Shown piece after piece: positions 6,912-14,329 of a DNA stretch of 18,484 nucleotides (positions are counted from its first letter, which is position 1; the number at the start of each line of letters is the position of its first letter). Both the position numbers and the translations under genes were made by a program. The stretch spans positions 1 to 18,484 of the forward strand of contig JALVLX010000001.1 in assembly GCA_027032855.1 (NCBI GenBank), written 5' to 3'. This stretch comes from Flavobacteriales bacterium (GTDB lineage Bacteria; Bacteroidota; Bacteroidia; Flavobacteriales; Flavobacteriaceae). The notes under the pieces are model-generated. The model did no database searches. It saw only the letters and a list, made by a program, of their open reading frames with translations, and was not told where the DNA came from.

Positions 6912-8027
6912 CTATGCCAATCTGAGTGGCATCACTAACATCGTAACAAATTCGCCTTCTTCCAAACCATCTACAGGGTGTATCAATGCCGCTTTGCTTG
7001 GTAGAGACATATTGATTGAAATTTCATCAGAATCAAGATTGGCAAGCATCTCGATTAAAAATTTGGAATTAAATCCGATGGCCATATCTTCACCTACGTA
7101 GTTGCAAGTCATACGTTCTTCGGCTTTGCTCGAAAAATCCAAATCTTCGGCAGAAACTTTCAATTCCGAACCAATGATATCAAAACGGATTAAGTGGGTA
7201 GCTTTACTGGCAAAAATATCAATCCGCTTGACCACATTGAGCAAGTTTTGACGGTCAATTACCATAACGTTAGGGTTTTCATTAGGAATAACCGCACCGT
7301 AATTGGGGTATTTACCGTTAATCAATCTTGATAAAAGTTGAATGTTGTCAAAGGTAAATTTAACATTGCGGTCATTGTAGGTAATATTGACATCATCATC
7401 AAAACCGGCAATATGATTTTTTAAGATTTGCAAAGGTTTTTTAGGTACGATAAAATCAATTTCGGAAGGCGCTTTCATGTCTCTTCGTTCATATTTAACC
7501 AACTTGTGAGCATCGGTTGCTACGAAATTCAAACCTTCCGGAGAAAATTCAAATAAGACACCGGTCATGGTAGGACGAAGGTCGTCAGTGCCGGTAGCAA
7601 AGATTGTTTTACTGATGGCATCAGCCAAAATACTTCCGGGCATATTGAGATTTTCCGATTCGTCCATTTCCACCGGATTGGGATAGTCTTCTGCATCACT
7701 GTAAGCAAAACTGTATTTACCGGTTTCGCTTATCAAATCCATAGTTCCGTCTTCTTTAAACATAAAGGTCAAAGGTTGGACGGGTAAGGCTTTGATGGTA
7801 TCTACCAACATACGGGCAGGCAATAGAAAAGAGCCTTCTTCGGAGGATTCAACAGGAACAATTGCCGTCATGGTAGTTTCCAAATCCGACGCAGTGATTT
7901 TTAAGGTGTTTTGGTGTAGTTCAAACAAAAAATTGTCCAAAACTGGAACTGTATTGTTATTGTTAATGACGTTTTTTAACGCCTGTAAATTTTTAATTAA
8001 TTCGTCACTTGATACTAATAATTGCAT
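6912..8027 (-). CDS. dnaN: DNA polymerase III beta subunit (sliding clamp)
   Basis: This 371-residue protein is the DNA clamp that tethers the replicative polymerase and other DNA-processing proteins to DNA. The sequence shows three successive clamp domains: opening MQLLVSSDELIKNLQALKNV with ASDLETTM near 41, the middle FVATDAHKLVKYERR region, and the C-terminal domain ending in MLVMPLRLA, where the MP-x-R residues line the pocket for client clamp-binding motifs. Length is normal for the family. It heads the minus-strand cluster dnaN-waaA-hydrolase. dnaA and recF are not adjacent, so this is not a classical dnaA-dnaN origin locus. A TAnnTTTG-type box lies about 20 bp before the ATG. Confidence 0.96.
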   Translation of the reverse strand: MQLLVSSDELIKNLQALKNVINNNNTVPVLDNFLFELHQNTLKITASDLETTMTAIVPVESSEEGSFLLPARMLVDTIKALPVQPLTFMFKEDGTMDLISETGKYSFAYSDAEDYPNPVEMDESENLNMPGSILADAISKTIFATGTDDLRPTMTGVLFEFSPEGLNFVATDAHKLVKYERRDMKAPSEIDFIVPKKPLQILKNHIAGFDDDVNITYNDRNVKFTFDNIQLLSRLINGKYPNYGAVIPNENPNVMVIDRQNLLNVVKRIDIFASKATHLIRFDIIGSELKVSAEDLDFSSKAEERMTCNYVGEDMAIGFNSKFLIEMLANLDSDEISINMSLPSKAALIHPVDGLEEGEFVTMLVMPLRLA

Positions 8028-8046
8028 AGTCTTATTTTTTTCGTAA

Positions 8047-8054
8047 CAAAAATA
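8047..8054 (-). promoter_or_regulatory. Candidate -7 box for dnaN
   Basis: On the minus strand the bases read TATTTTTG, matching TAnnTTTG, 19 bp before the dnaN ATG. No TTTG -33 box lies at the usual distance, so this is a single-box prediction only. Confidence 0.45.
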
Positions 8055-8058
8055 CGAA

Positions 8059-8643
8059 TTATTTTTTAGTTTGAGAGGGAAACAAATATTTTATGCCTAT
8101 ACTAACATTTGCCGACATTAAAAAGCTTGCTTGAAAATCCAACTGCCATTGTTCGGCTAAATCCACATCGAAACCTAAAAGTAATTGCATGTAATCAAAA
8201 TACTTGTTTTTATAAGGTTTATCTGTATTGTGATAAACTAATTTGCCGTTATCAAATATGTCGTAAGTAGAAGTGTATTTTAACGGAACATTAAATAATA
8301 CGCCGGCTCGCGGATGCCATTTTTTAGGATTTTCAAAACGAAAATACAAAGGAGAAGAAATATGCCATAACTTCAGATCGAGATTGTATGTAACATCATC
8401 CGATTTGTGTTTGAAGCCACCGTGGTTTAATCCAAATCCTAAGCCACTATATACATACCATTCTTTAATTAAAGGAAAATCTAAGTGAGCGTCAAAACCG
8501 GGTCGGAAAACTATTGAGGCGTCTTCGTAGAAATTGAAGGAATAAAAAACTGTTGTGCCTGTTGATAAAGTAAACGATGTATTTTGAGCTTGAAGCTTAA
8601 ATAAAAACAGAATGAAAAATGTTATAATCAAATTTTTTTTCAT
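8059..8643 (-). CDS. Small outer-membrane beta-barrel protein
   Basis: With the start at 8643 the product is 194 residues: a signal peptide (MKKNLIITFFILFLFKLQA), then a mature chain of alternating amphipathic strands such as WYVYSGLGFGLN, HISSPLYFRFE, RAGVLFNVPLKY, YMQLLLGFDVDL and WQLDFQASFLMSANVSIGIKYLF. This is the pattern of the 8-strand OmpA/PorT-like barrels common in Bacteroidota. A longer reading frame reaches upstream to 8685, but it would overlap the preceding gene and bury the signal peptide, so the ATG at 8643 is preferred. It lies 13 bp after the lipoprotein gene and is probably co-transcribed with it. Substrate and role are unknown. Confidence 0.78.
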   Translation of the reverse strand: MKKNLIITFFILFLFKLQAQNTSFTLSTGTTVFYSFNFYEDASIVFRPGFDAHLDFPLIKEWYVYSGLGFGLNHGGFKHKSDDVTYNLDLKLWHISSPLYFRFENPKKWHPRAGVLFNVPLKYTSTYDIFDNGKLVYHNTDKPYKNKYFDYMQLLLGFDVDLAEQWQLDFQASFLMSANVSIGIKYLFPSQTKK

Positions 8644-8656
8644 AAGGCATTTTTTT

Positions 8657-9136
8657 TTAATAATCGGGGTATAAAAATTTAACATCCATTCGTCCTTTAG
8701 TGATTCTCATGTGGTGGTTATTTTCATCGACTAAATCGGCTTCAAAAATGCCACTGAAATGGTCATGTAAAGTGTCAATTTCCAAAACTCTTAAAAAAGT
8801 TTTTCTGTTGTCAGTAGCATGAAAAGTTGTAATATCAACATTTGCCGTACAGGTATTACCGTTTGTGCCGGTTATTTGATATAAGCCTTTTCCTTTAAAG
8901 TTCGTGATTGTGTAATCAATTTTTACATTGCCGCAAATATGAACATGGAGCGTGTCGTTTGAAACTGTAATTTCAAGTGAATTATGTCTCATACCTATAG
9001 AACACATTGGTACAACCGGTTCGTCATTGAGGTAATAAAAGACAGAATCTTCACCAAACTCATTAAAATCTTTTAAACAACTTTCCAATCCGGTAAATAT
9101 TACAATAGCCGAAATAATTAGAAACAATTTTTTCAT
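8657..9136 (-). CDS. Hypothetical lipoprotein, possibly surface-exposed
   Basis: This 159-residue protein has a lipoprotein signal (MKKLFLIISAIVIFTGLESC) with the lipidated Cys at 20. The next residues, Leu-Lys-Asp, partly resemble the Lys-acidic surface-export signal described for Bacteroidota lipoproteins. The mature part is strand-rich with three further Cys (CSIGM, HICGN, NTCTAN). It ends in GIFEADLVDENNHHMRITKGRMDVKF when read across the final 30 residues, which recalls small calycin-like Bacteroidota lipoproteins of the DUF6252 kind. I do not recognise a function. The downstream barrel gene follows after 13 bp, suggesting that the two act together in the envelope. Confidence 0.72.
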   Translation of the reverse strand: MKKLFLIISAIVIFTGLESCLKDFNEFGEDSVFYYLNDEPVVPMCSIGMRHNSLEITVSNDTLHVHICGNVKIDYTITNFKGKGLYQITGTNGNTCTANVDITTFHATDNRKTFLRVLEIDTLHDHFSGIFEADLVDENNHHMRITKGRMDVKFLYPDY

Positions 9137-9211
9137 AGAAAACGTTTTAATTATAATTTTATATCAAAAATCATTCCAATTTTTATAATGAAAATTATGA
9201 TAATTATTGCT

Positions 9212-9219
9212 TACATTTG
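9212..9219 (+). promoter_or_regulatory. Candidate -7 box for galE
   Basis: TACATTTG matches TAnnTTTG and lies 20 bp before the ATG at 9240. No clear -33 TTTG is visible. The spacer is divergent with the lipoprotein gene and very AT-rich, so it probably carries promoters in both directions. Confidence 0.55.
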
Positions 9220-9239
9220 TAAGCGAAAAATATAAGTTG

Positions 9240-10259
9240 ATGAAAGTATTAGTTACAGGAGGATTAGGATTTATCGGTTCCCATACAGTTGTTGCCTTGC
9301 AAGAAAAAGGGTATGATGTTGTGATTATCGACAATCTGTCCAATTCAGATATCGGTGTTTTAGACGGTATTACACGTATTACGGGTATTCGTCCGGAATT
9401 TGAAGAAATTGACTTGCGAGACAAAGCCAAAGTCATCGATTTTTTTAACCGGCATACAAATATTGACGGTATTATCCATTTTGCGGCGTCCAAAGCAGTC
9501 AACGAAAGTGTACACAAACCTTTGTTGTATTATGAAAATAATATTGGTACGTTGGTATATTTGCTGCAACAAATGCAAGAAAAATCCATTCGAAACTTTA
9601 TTTTTAGTTCATCATGCACTGTTTACGGTGAACCTGATAGTTTGCCTATTACAGAATCGGCACCGGTTAAGCCGGCGCTGTCGCCTTACGGAAATACCAA
9701 GCAAATAGGCGAAGAGATAATCCGTGATACTGCCAAGGCTTATCCGGAATTTAAAAGTATTGCTTTGAGATATTTCAACCCGATAGGGGCACATCCTTCC
9801 GGACATATCGGGGAGTTACCTTTGGGGGTTCCGCAAAATTTGGTACCTTTTGTAACGCAAACAGCTGCGGGTATCCGAGAAGTGTTATCTGTATTTGGGG
9901 ATGATTATCCAACGCCTGACGGAACGGCTATTCGCGATTATATTCACGTGGTTGACTTGGCAGAATCGCATGTCGTTGCGCTAGAGCGTTTACTCTATGA
10001 TAAGCAAAAAGCCAATTTCGAAATTTTTAACATAGGTACCGGACGCGGCAGTTCGGTCATGGAAATTATCAAAACTTTTGAAAAAGTCAATAATTTGAAA
10101 CTTAACTACAAGATTGTCGGCAGACGTGAAGGCGACGTGACTGCTGTATGGGCAGACACAAGTTTAGGTGAAAAAGAATTGGGTTGGAAAGCTCGTTTGA
10201 CCATGGAGGACGCCTTACGTGATGCATGGCATTGGCAACAAAAAATTTCAGCAAAATAA
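9240..10259 (+). CDS. galE: UDP-glucose 4-epimerase
   Basis: This enzyme interconverts UDP-glucose and UDP-galactose through an NAD-dependent ketone intermediate, supplying sugars for lipopolysaccharide and other surface glycans. Of its 339 residues, 1-13 form the Rossmann NAD site GGLGFIGSH (Gly7, Gly10, Gly13). SSSCTVYG holds catalytic Ser125, and YGNTK holds Tyr150 and Lys154. RYFNPIGAHPSG and RDYIHVVDLA are typical GalE substrate-domain segments. Length matches the E. coli enzyme. The frame can be extended to a TTG at 9207, but that codon lies upstream of the -7 box at 9212-9219, so the ATG is used. It is followed after 6 bp by an oxidoreductase gene. Confidence 0.95.
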   Translation: MKVLVTGGLGFIGSHTVVALQEKGYDVVIIDNLSNSDIGVLDGITRITGIRPEFEEIDLRDKAKVIDFFNRHTNIDGIIHFAASKAVNESVHKPLLYYENNIGTLVYLLQQMQEKSIRNFIFSSSCTVYGEPDSLPITESAPVKPALSPYGNTKQIGEEIIRDTAKAYPEFKSIALRYFNPIGAHPSGHIGELPLGVPQNLVPFVTQTAAGIREVLSVFGDDYPTPDGTAIRDYIHVVDLAESHVVALERLLYDKQKANFEIFNIGTGRGSSVMEIIKTFEKVNNLKLNYKIVGRREGDVTAVWADTSLGEKELGWKARLTMEDALRDAWHWQQKISAK

Positions 10260-10265
10260 ATTAAG

Positions 10266-11309
10266 ATGTACGATTATATTGTTGTAGGCTTGGGTGTTGC
10301 CGGGTGGTCTTTTTTGCAAAAGTTAGATGAAAACCGGCAAAATTATGTGGTTTTTGACAACCGTTCGCAACAATCTACGCGGATAGCAGGCGGTATGTTC
10401 AATCCGGTGATTCTCAAACGTTTTACACCGGCTTGGAAAGCACATGAATTGTTGAATTATGCTTTGTTGCAGTTTCAAAAAGCCGAATTGCAATACGGTA
10501 ATAAATACATACATTATATAGATATCTATCGCAAACTCACCGGCGTAGAAGAGCAAAACAATTGGATGGCGGCATCGGACAAACCTGTGTTGTCTGAATA
10601 TATGAAAGACATTGTTTATGAAACTATAGACGGTATTGAAGCCCCTTATGGTTTTGGGGTGTTGCAAGGTACCGGTATTGTCAATGTCAGTCAATTGCTG
10701 GACGATGTTGCCGTTGATTTAAAACAACATGACAAGTTGGTAGAAGCGGCTTTTGATTATGAACAACTTCAAATACAAGACGGCTATGTTAGCTATCAAA
10801 ATATCAAAGCACGCAAAATTGTTTTTGCCGAAGGTTATGGTTTGAAACGAAACCCTTTTTTTAAAGATTTACCTTTAACCGGAACCAAAGGTGAAATGCT
10901 GATGATTGAAACAGAAGTAGATATTCCTTATATCGTAAAATCTAATGTGTTTATAGCACCCAATGTCGCACAAAAAGGTCAATATTACGTAGGCGCTACT
11001 TATAATTGGGAAGACAAAACCAATACGCCTACAGCTGCCGCCCGCAAACATCTGGAAAGCAAATTGCAACAACTTTTCAATAAACCCTACAAAGTAGTCT
11101 TGCAAAAAGCCGGTATCCGTCCGACTGTTATCGACAGGCGACCGCTTGCCGGCAAGCATCCGAAATATGAGAATCTGGCGGTTTTAAACGGCATGGGTAC
11201 CCGCGGTGTGATATTGGCTCCTACCGCTGCCAAACAATTGTTTCAATATTTGGAATTTGATATTCCGATGATGAAAGAGATAGATATCAGGCGGTTTGAT
11301 AAAAAGTAA
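10266..11309 (+). CDS. FAD-dependent oxidoreductase (DAO family)
   Basis: This 347-residue protein opens with the FAD-binding motif YIVVGLGVAGWSF (Gly8, Gly10, Gly13) and an acidic strand end VVFDNRS. RIAGGMFNPVILKRF near residue 39 is the DAO-family segment where glycine oxidase and MnmC-type enzymes place substrate or FAD contacts. KIVFAEGYG closes the nucleotide fold, and GIRPTVIDRRP with NGMGTRGVILAP at the end is the C-terminal FAD-contact signature. It probably oxidises an amine or amino acid, substrate unknown. It starts 6 bp after galE and so is likely co-transcribed. It converges on the NUDIX gene with a 7-bp gap. Confidence 0.85.
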   Translation: MYDYIVVGLGVAGWSFLQKLDENRQNYVVFDNRSQQSTRIAGGMFNPVILKRFTPAWKAHELLNYALLQFQKAELQYGNKYIHYIDIYRKLTGVEEQNNWMAASDKPVLSEYMKDIVYETIDGIEAPYGFGVLQGTGIVNVSQLLDDVAVDLKQHDKLVEAAFDYEQLQIQDGYVSYQNIKARKIVFAEGYGLKRNPFFKDLPLTGTKGEMLMIETEVDIPYIVKSNVFIAPNVAQKGQYYVGATYNWEDKTNTPTAAARKHLESKLQQLFNKPYKVVLQKAGIRPTVIDRRPLAGKHPKYENLAVLNGMGTRGVILAPTAAKQLFQYLEFDIPMMKEIDIRRFDKK

Positions 11310-11316
11310 GGCTAAT

Positions 11317-11931
11317 TTACGATTTCAAATTCTTCAGTTTGTTTAAATCAGAGAAGAGCAGTTTGATATTTTCATAAGAATTTTCAAGCGGGAAATCATC
11401 GGCGGTAACGTCTATCCATTCCACCCGTTCAATGCCTTCTTCTGTTTGCGGAACTAAAGCGCTTTTTTCTTGCTCATTCATTTTAAACCAGTGGGTGATT
11501 TTAAGGCGTTTTTTTTTGTTGTCATTATAAAGATGGTAAGTGTCAAGCAAAAAGTGGTCAATTTCAATGTTTTGAATACCACATTCTTCTTTCACTTCTC
11601 TGATAGCGGTTTCGGCAGGTTCTTCGCCGGGTTCCATTTTACCTTTGGGCAAATCCCATTTACCGTTACGGTAGATAAACAAATATTTTTGTTCGTCATT
11701 TTCGACAATGCCTCCGGCAGCTTCAATAACGTCAAAATGGGTTTTGAAAATTTCCCAAGCATCATTGAGTTTTGGGTGATACAGATACACTTCAGGTAAG
11801 AGGTTTGCTTGTAATTTGCTGATGATTTCGTCCAAGTTTACCGAAGAAAAAGCATATATATTTTGAGAACTTTCATTAAGATTGTCCGTAATCGTAATAG
11901 CTTTATCAAATATGTAAACTTTATAGGACAT
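11317..11931 (-). CDS. NUDIX hydrolase
   Basis: This 204-residue protein contains a complete Nudix box at 97-119: Gly97, five residues, Glu103, seven residues, then REVKEECGI with Arg111, Glu112, Glu115 and Glu116. These residues bind magnesium and hydrolyse nucleoside diphosphates linked to other groups. The segment WDLPKGKMEPGEEPA is typical. About 70 residues of alpha/beta sequence precede the Nudix domain, as in other Bacteroidota members of this size. The longest frame begins at a TTG at 11952, but that codon lies inside a TAnnTTTG box (11950-11957), so the ATG at 11931 is chosen. Substrate is not deducible. Confidence 0.87.
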   Translation of the reverse strand: MSYKVYIFDKAITITDNLNESSQNIYAFSSVNLDEIISKLQANLLPEVYLYHPKLNDAWEIFKTHFDVIEAAGGIVENDEQKYLFIYRNGKWDLPKGKMEPGEEPAETAIREVKEECGIQNIEIDHFLLDTYHLYNDNKKKRLKITHWFKMNEQEKSALVPQTEEGIERVEWIDVTADDFPLENSYENIKLLFSDLNKLKNLKS

Positions 11932-11949
11932 TGTTCTTAATTTATAAAA

Positions 11950-11957
11950 CAAATTTA
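11950..11957 (-). promoter_or_regulatory. Candidate -7 box for the NUDIX gene
   Basis: The minus strand reads TAAATTTG, matching TAnnTTTG, 18 bp before the ATG at 11931. A perfect 10-bp inverted repeat (11966-11991) occupies the region just upstream where a -33 box would sit. Confidence 0.5.
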
Positions 11958-11965
11958 ATAATAAT

Positions 11966-11991
11966 CATTAAAAAATGAAAATTTTTTAATG
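11966..11991. promoter_or_regulatory. Inverted repeat in the NUDIX promoter region
   Basis: CATTAAAAAA (11966-11975) and TTTTTTAATG (11982-11991) are exact reverse complements separated by TGAAAA. The repeat lies directly upstream of the -7 box of the NUDIX gene and downstream of the rpe terminator. It may be an operator; it could also be chance in such AT-rich sequence. Confidence 0.5.
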
Positions 11992-12036
11992 AAAAAAAAC
12001 GCAAAAAAATAGTAATTTGCTGTTTTTTAATGCGTT
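11992..12036 (-). terminator. Intrinsic terminator after rpe
   Basis: Read on the minus strand, AACGCA plus an A-run pairs with a T-run plus TGCGTT across a 13-nt loop, with a 2-nt bulge. The stem is followed by eight T. It begins 26 bp after the rpe stop, the right strand and place for a Rho-independent terminator. Confidence 0.7.
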
Positions 12037-12062
12037 AAAAGCTATGTCCTGAAAGTTTTAGC

Positions 12063-12716
12063 TTAAAAATATTTTAAATTTCTGACGGCTTTTAGAGGTT
12101 CGTCATGATTGAAAATATAACTTGCGGCAACTAAAATATCGGCGCCTGAAGCAAAAAGTTTAGGAGCATTGCCATCATTGACACCACCGTCAACTTGTAT
12201 TAAAGCCTTTGAACCGCTTGCTTCAATTAATTCTTTGGCTTCAGCAACTTTTTGATAAGTTTGTTCAATAAATTTCTGCCCGCTATATCCCGGATTGACC
12301 GACATTATCAAGATTAAATCTAATTCGGCAATAATATCCTTTAACAAGCTGACAGGGGTGTGTGGATTGAGAGCCACACCGGCTTTCATACCTATCTTCT
12401 TAATCAAATCAACCGTGCGGTTCAGATGAATTTGTGTTTCGTAGTGTACGGTCAAAACGTCCACGCCAACCAGCTTAAAGTTGTGAATATAGCGTTCCGG
12501 TTTTTCAATCATCAGGTGCGCATCAAAAACTTTTGTGGTGAGTTTGCGTAAACTTTTAATTACCGGCATGCCAAAACTGATATTCGGCACGAAATTACCA
12601 TCCATGACGTCCAAATGTATCCATTCGGCTTCACTTTGGTTGAGCATTTTAAAAGTTTTTTCCAAATCGGCAAAATCTGCAGACAATATTGAAGGCGCAA
12701 TGACGGGCGTTTTCAT
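12063..12716 (-). CDS. rpe: Ribulose-phosphate 3-epimerase
   Basis: Rpe interconverts ribulose 5-phosphate and xylulose 5-phosphate in the pentose phosphate pathway. The 217-residue chain is a complete TIM barrel: IAPSILSADF at the first strand, HLDVMDGNFVPNISFG with metal ligand His34 and catalytic Asp36, FDAHLMI with His67, SVNPGYSGQKF as the phosphate loop, and QVDGGV with the second catalytic Asp176. Length is normal. It starts with ATG at 12716, divergent from the GlmU-family gene, and ends at a good terminator (11992-12036), so it is probably a single-gene unit. Confidence 0.96.
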   Translation of the reverse strand: MKTPVIAPSILSADFADLEKTFKMLNQSEAEWIHLDVMDGNFVPNISFGMPVIKSLRKLTTKVFDAHLMIEKPERYIHNFKLVGVDVLTVHYETQIHLNRTVDLIKKIGMKAGVALNPHTPVSLLKDIIAELDLILIMSVNPGYSGQKFIEQTYQKVAEAKELIEASGSKALIQVDGGVNDGNAPKLFASGADILVAASYIFNHDEPLKAVRNLKYF

Positions 12717-12773
12717 ATCCTTGTTTTTTGGGCGAATTTACTAATAAAAAAGTGTTTTCGGAATATTTTTCCG

Positions 12774-12781
12774 TATTTTTG
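12774..12781 (+). promoter_or_regulatory. Candidate -7 box for the GlmU-family gene
   Basis: TATTTTTG matches TAnnTTTG 48 bp before the ATG at 12830. The -33 region is T-rich but has no exact TTTG. Confidence 0.5.
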
Positions 12782-12829
12782 TCAAACTTTCATTTTTGTT
12801 GTTTAACCTAAAAAACAAGCATTACATCT

Positions 12830-14011
12830 ATGAATTTTATACTTTTTGACAAAAAAATAACTAAAAGAGCACTTTTGCCTTTAACATATTTCAGGCCGGT
12901 AAGTGATATCCGTTGCGGTATTTTGACGCTTAAAGAAAAATGGGAATATTATTTGGACAGGCAGGTAAGTGTTTTGTCAGAAGCATATCTTTCTAAAAAA
13001 TTTCCGGTGCATTTTGAAGAAGATAACATTTATATCAATAGTGCTTTGTTGCCGGATATAGCTTTGGTAGATGCTGTTCTAAATTTACAAACGAACGAAA
13101 AACTGCTTTATGGCGATAAGGTTTTGGCTTTCAGAACAGGCAAATTGTCTTGGGAAGCTTGTGGAAATTTTGAAGGAAAAGCAAAGTCTTATCAAAAAGC
13201 AGTTGAATTCATAGAAAGACCTTATGATATTTTTAGCAAAAATGCGTCACAAATCAAAGCCGATTTTGAATTTTTAACCCGTAACCGTCGTTCAAAAGAA
13301 TTATCAGAAACAAATATCAAAATAGGTAAAAATCCTGTTTTTATTGAAGAAGGCGCCGTTGTGGAAGCGGTCATTTTTAATACGGATGACGGTCCTGTTT
13401 ATATAGGCAAAAATGTAAAAATACTTGAAGGAAGCATGGTTCGCGGACCTTTTGCGTCACTTGACAACAGTGTGGTCAAAATGGGTGCAAAAATTTACGG
13501 TGGAACCACTTTAGGACCCAATTCTAAAGTCGGAGGAGAAGTCAAAGACGTTGTATTTTTTGGTAATTCTAATAAAGGACACGATGGTTATTTAGGCGAT
13601 TCGGTGGTTGCTGAATGGTGCAATTTTGGTGCTGATACTAACAATTCCAATCTGAAGAACAATTATTCAAAAGTCAAACTTTGGGATTATACACAAAAAG
13701 CGTTTACCGATACCGGTTTGCAATTTTGCGGTTTGATAATGGGTGACCATTCCAAATGCGGTATCGCCACCATGTTTAATACAGGTACGGTGGTGGGTGT
13801 GTGCAGTAATATTTTCGGGGGGGATTTCCAGCCAAAATTTTTCCCTTCGTTTAAGTGGGGAGGGCATCAATACACGGATTATCGCTACGACAAAGCCGTA
13901 GAAGTGGCAACTGCCGTTATGAAGCGCCGGCAAAAAGAATTTGAAGGAATTGAAGCGGAATTGTTTGAAAAAGTTTATGAAATGGTAAAAAAAATCGAAG
14001 GTATGAAATGA
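12830..14011 (+). CDS. GlmU-family sugar nucleotidyltransferase/acyltransferase-like protein
   Basis: This 393-residue protein matches the alternative GlmU-like family of Bacteroidota. The N-terminal part (1-150: MNFILFDKKITKRALLPLTYFRPVSDIRCGILTL across the first 34 residues) resembles a nucleotidyltransferase lobe, but I do not see the standard GlmU pyrophosphorylase loop. Residues about 160-345 form a left-handed beta-helix of hexapeptide repeats, with VYIGKNVKILEGSMV, GGTTLGPNSKVGGEV, ADTNNSNLKNNYS and GIATMFNTGTVVG. The likely role is making UDP-GlcNAc or a related sugar nucleotide for peptidoglycan and lipopolysaccharide, but the activity is inferred from the family name only. The C-terminus is a coiled-coil-like charged helix. 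Confidence 0.8.
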   Translation: MNFILFDKKITKRALLPLTYFRPVSDIRCGILTLKEKWEYYLDRQVSVLSEAYLSKKFPVHFEEDNIYINSALLPDIALVDAVLNLQTNEKLLYGDKVLAFRTGKLSWEACGNFEGKAKSYQKAVEFIERPYDIFSKNASQIKADFEFLTRNRRSKELSETNIKIGKNPVFIEEGAVVEAVIFNTDDGPVYIGKNVKILEGSMVRGPFASLDNSVVKMGAKIYGGTTLGPNSKVGGEVKDVVFFGNSNKGHDGYLGDSVVAEWCNFGADTNNSNLKNNYSKVKLWDYTQKAFTDTGLQFCGLIMGDHSKCGIATMFNTGTVVGVCSNIFGGDFQPKFFPSFKWGGHQYTDYRYDKAVEVATAVMKRRQKEFEGIEAELFEKVYEMVKKIEGMK

Positions 14012-14015
14012 ACAA

Positions 14016-14070
14016 AACCATATAAGAACATAAAAAAAACCTTATACGAACTTTTATGCCTTTTATGGTT
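14016..14070. repeat. Interrupted inverted repeat after the GlmU-family gene
   Basis: AACCATA (14016-14022) pairs with TATGGTT (14064-14070), and nested inside CATAAAA (14029-14035) pairs with TTTTATG (14052-14058). It begins 5 bp after the stop codon. There is no T-run after it on the plus strand, so it may be a weak terminator or a dispersed repeat. Confidence 0.6.
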
Positions 14071-14100
14071 CAAAAAAAAGAAAATCAAAATCCGGCGCTT

Positions 14101-14158
14101 CGGTGGCTTCGATACACTCCTCTCCCGACTTTCGTCGGAACGGAGCACTCAGCCACCG
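14101..14158. repeat. GC-rich palindromic repeat element
   Basis: CGGTGGCT (14101-14108) and AGCCACCG (14151-14158) are exact reverse complements. Between them lie a second pair CTCC (14117-14120)/GGAG (14142-14145) and an inner hairpin CCGAC-tttc-GTCGG (14125-14138). The three nested stems give a cruciform-like structure, and the base composition is far more GC-rich than its surroundings. It resembles REP-like intergenic elements of Bacteroidota. Confidence 0.72.
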
Positions 14159-14202
14159 CGACAGAAAAAACACTCAGCGACCTTGTTCTTCAATTCATCA
14201 AA

Positions 14203-14230
14203 TTAGAAGTTAGAAATTAGAAGTATAGAG
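14203..14230. repeat. TTAGAAG heptad tract
   Basis: Four consecutive 7-bp units: ttagaag, ttagaaa, ttagaag, tatagag. They are in perfect register and non-coding. Confidence 0.7.
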
Positions 14231-14280
14231 TAATCAACAAAAATCAGGACGAGGCAGCATTCTATGAAGCACGAATAATC

Positions 14281-14328
14281 ATCAATTCATCAAATAACCA
14301 AATAACCAATTCACCAAATAACCAAAAA
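14281..14328. repeat. 8-bp periodic tract abutting the epimerase start
   Basis: Six consecutive 8-bp units: atcaattc, atcaaata, accaaata, accaattc, accaaata, accaaaaa. One further base separates them from the ATG at 14330. The unit resembles the octads before nadE (2875-2906). Confidence 0.75.
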
Positions 14329-14329
14329 A

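Larger units (their letters stand above)
14012..14329. other. Repeat-rich spacer before methylmalonyl-CoA epimerase
   Basis: No gene is visible in these 318 bp. The spacer contains, in order, a long interrupted inverted repeat (14016-14070), a GC-rich palindrome with 8-bp ends (14101-14158), a TTAGAAG heptad tract (14203-14230) and an octad tract that stops one base short of the next ATG (14281-14328). No TAnnTTTG box was found. Confidence 0.65.

Noticed and set aside
8644..8685. Longer N-terminus for the small barrel protein
   Set aside because: It overlaps the lipoprotein gene and puts charged residues before an otherwise perfect signal peptide.
9207..9239. Longer N-terminus for GalE from a TTG
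   Set aside because: It would start upstream of the probable -7 box, and the Rossmann motif of GalE normally begins at the N-terminus, as with the ATG at 9240.
11932..11952. Longer NUDIX start at a TTG
   Set aside because: The codon lies inside the candidate -7 box.
14281..14328. CRISPR-like array
   Set aside because: The unit is only 8 bp with no spacers, and no cas genes are present.
14012..14329. Degenerate insertion sequence or small protein gene
   Set aside because: No transposase-like frame or target duplication is visible; the content is palindromes and periodic tracts.
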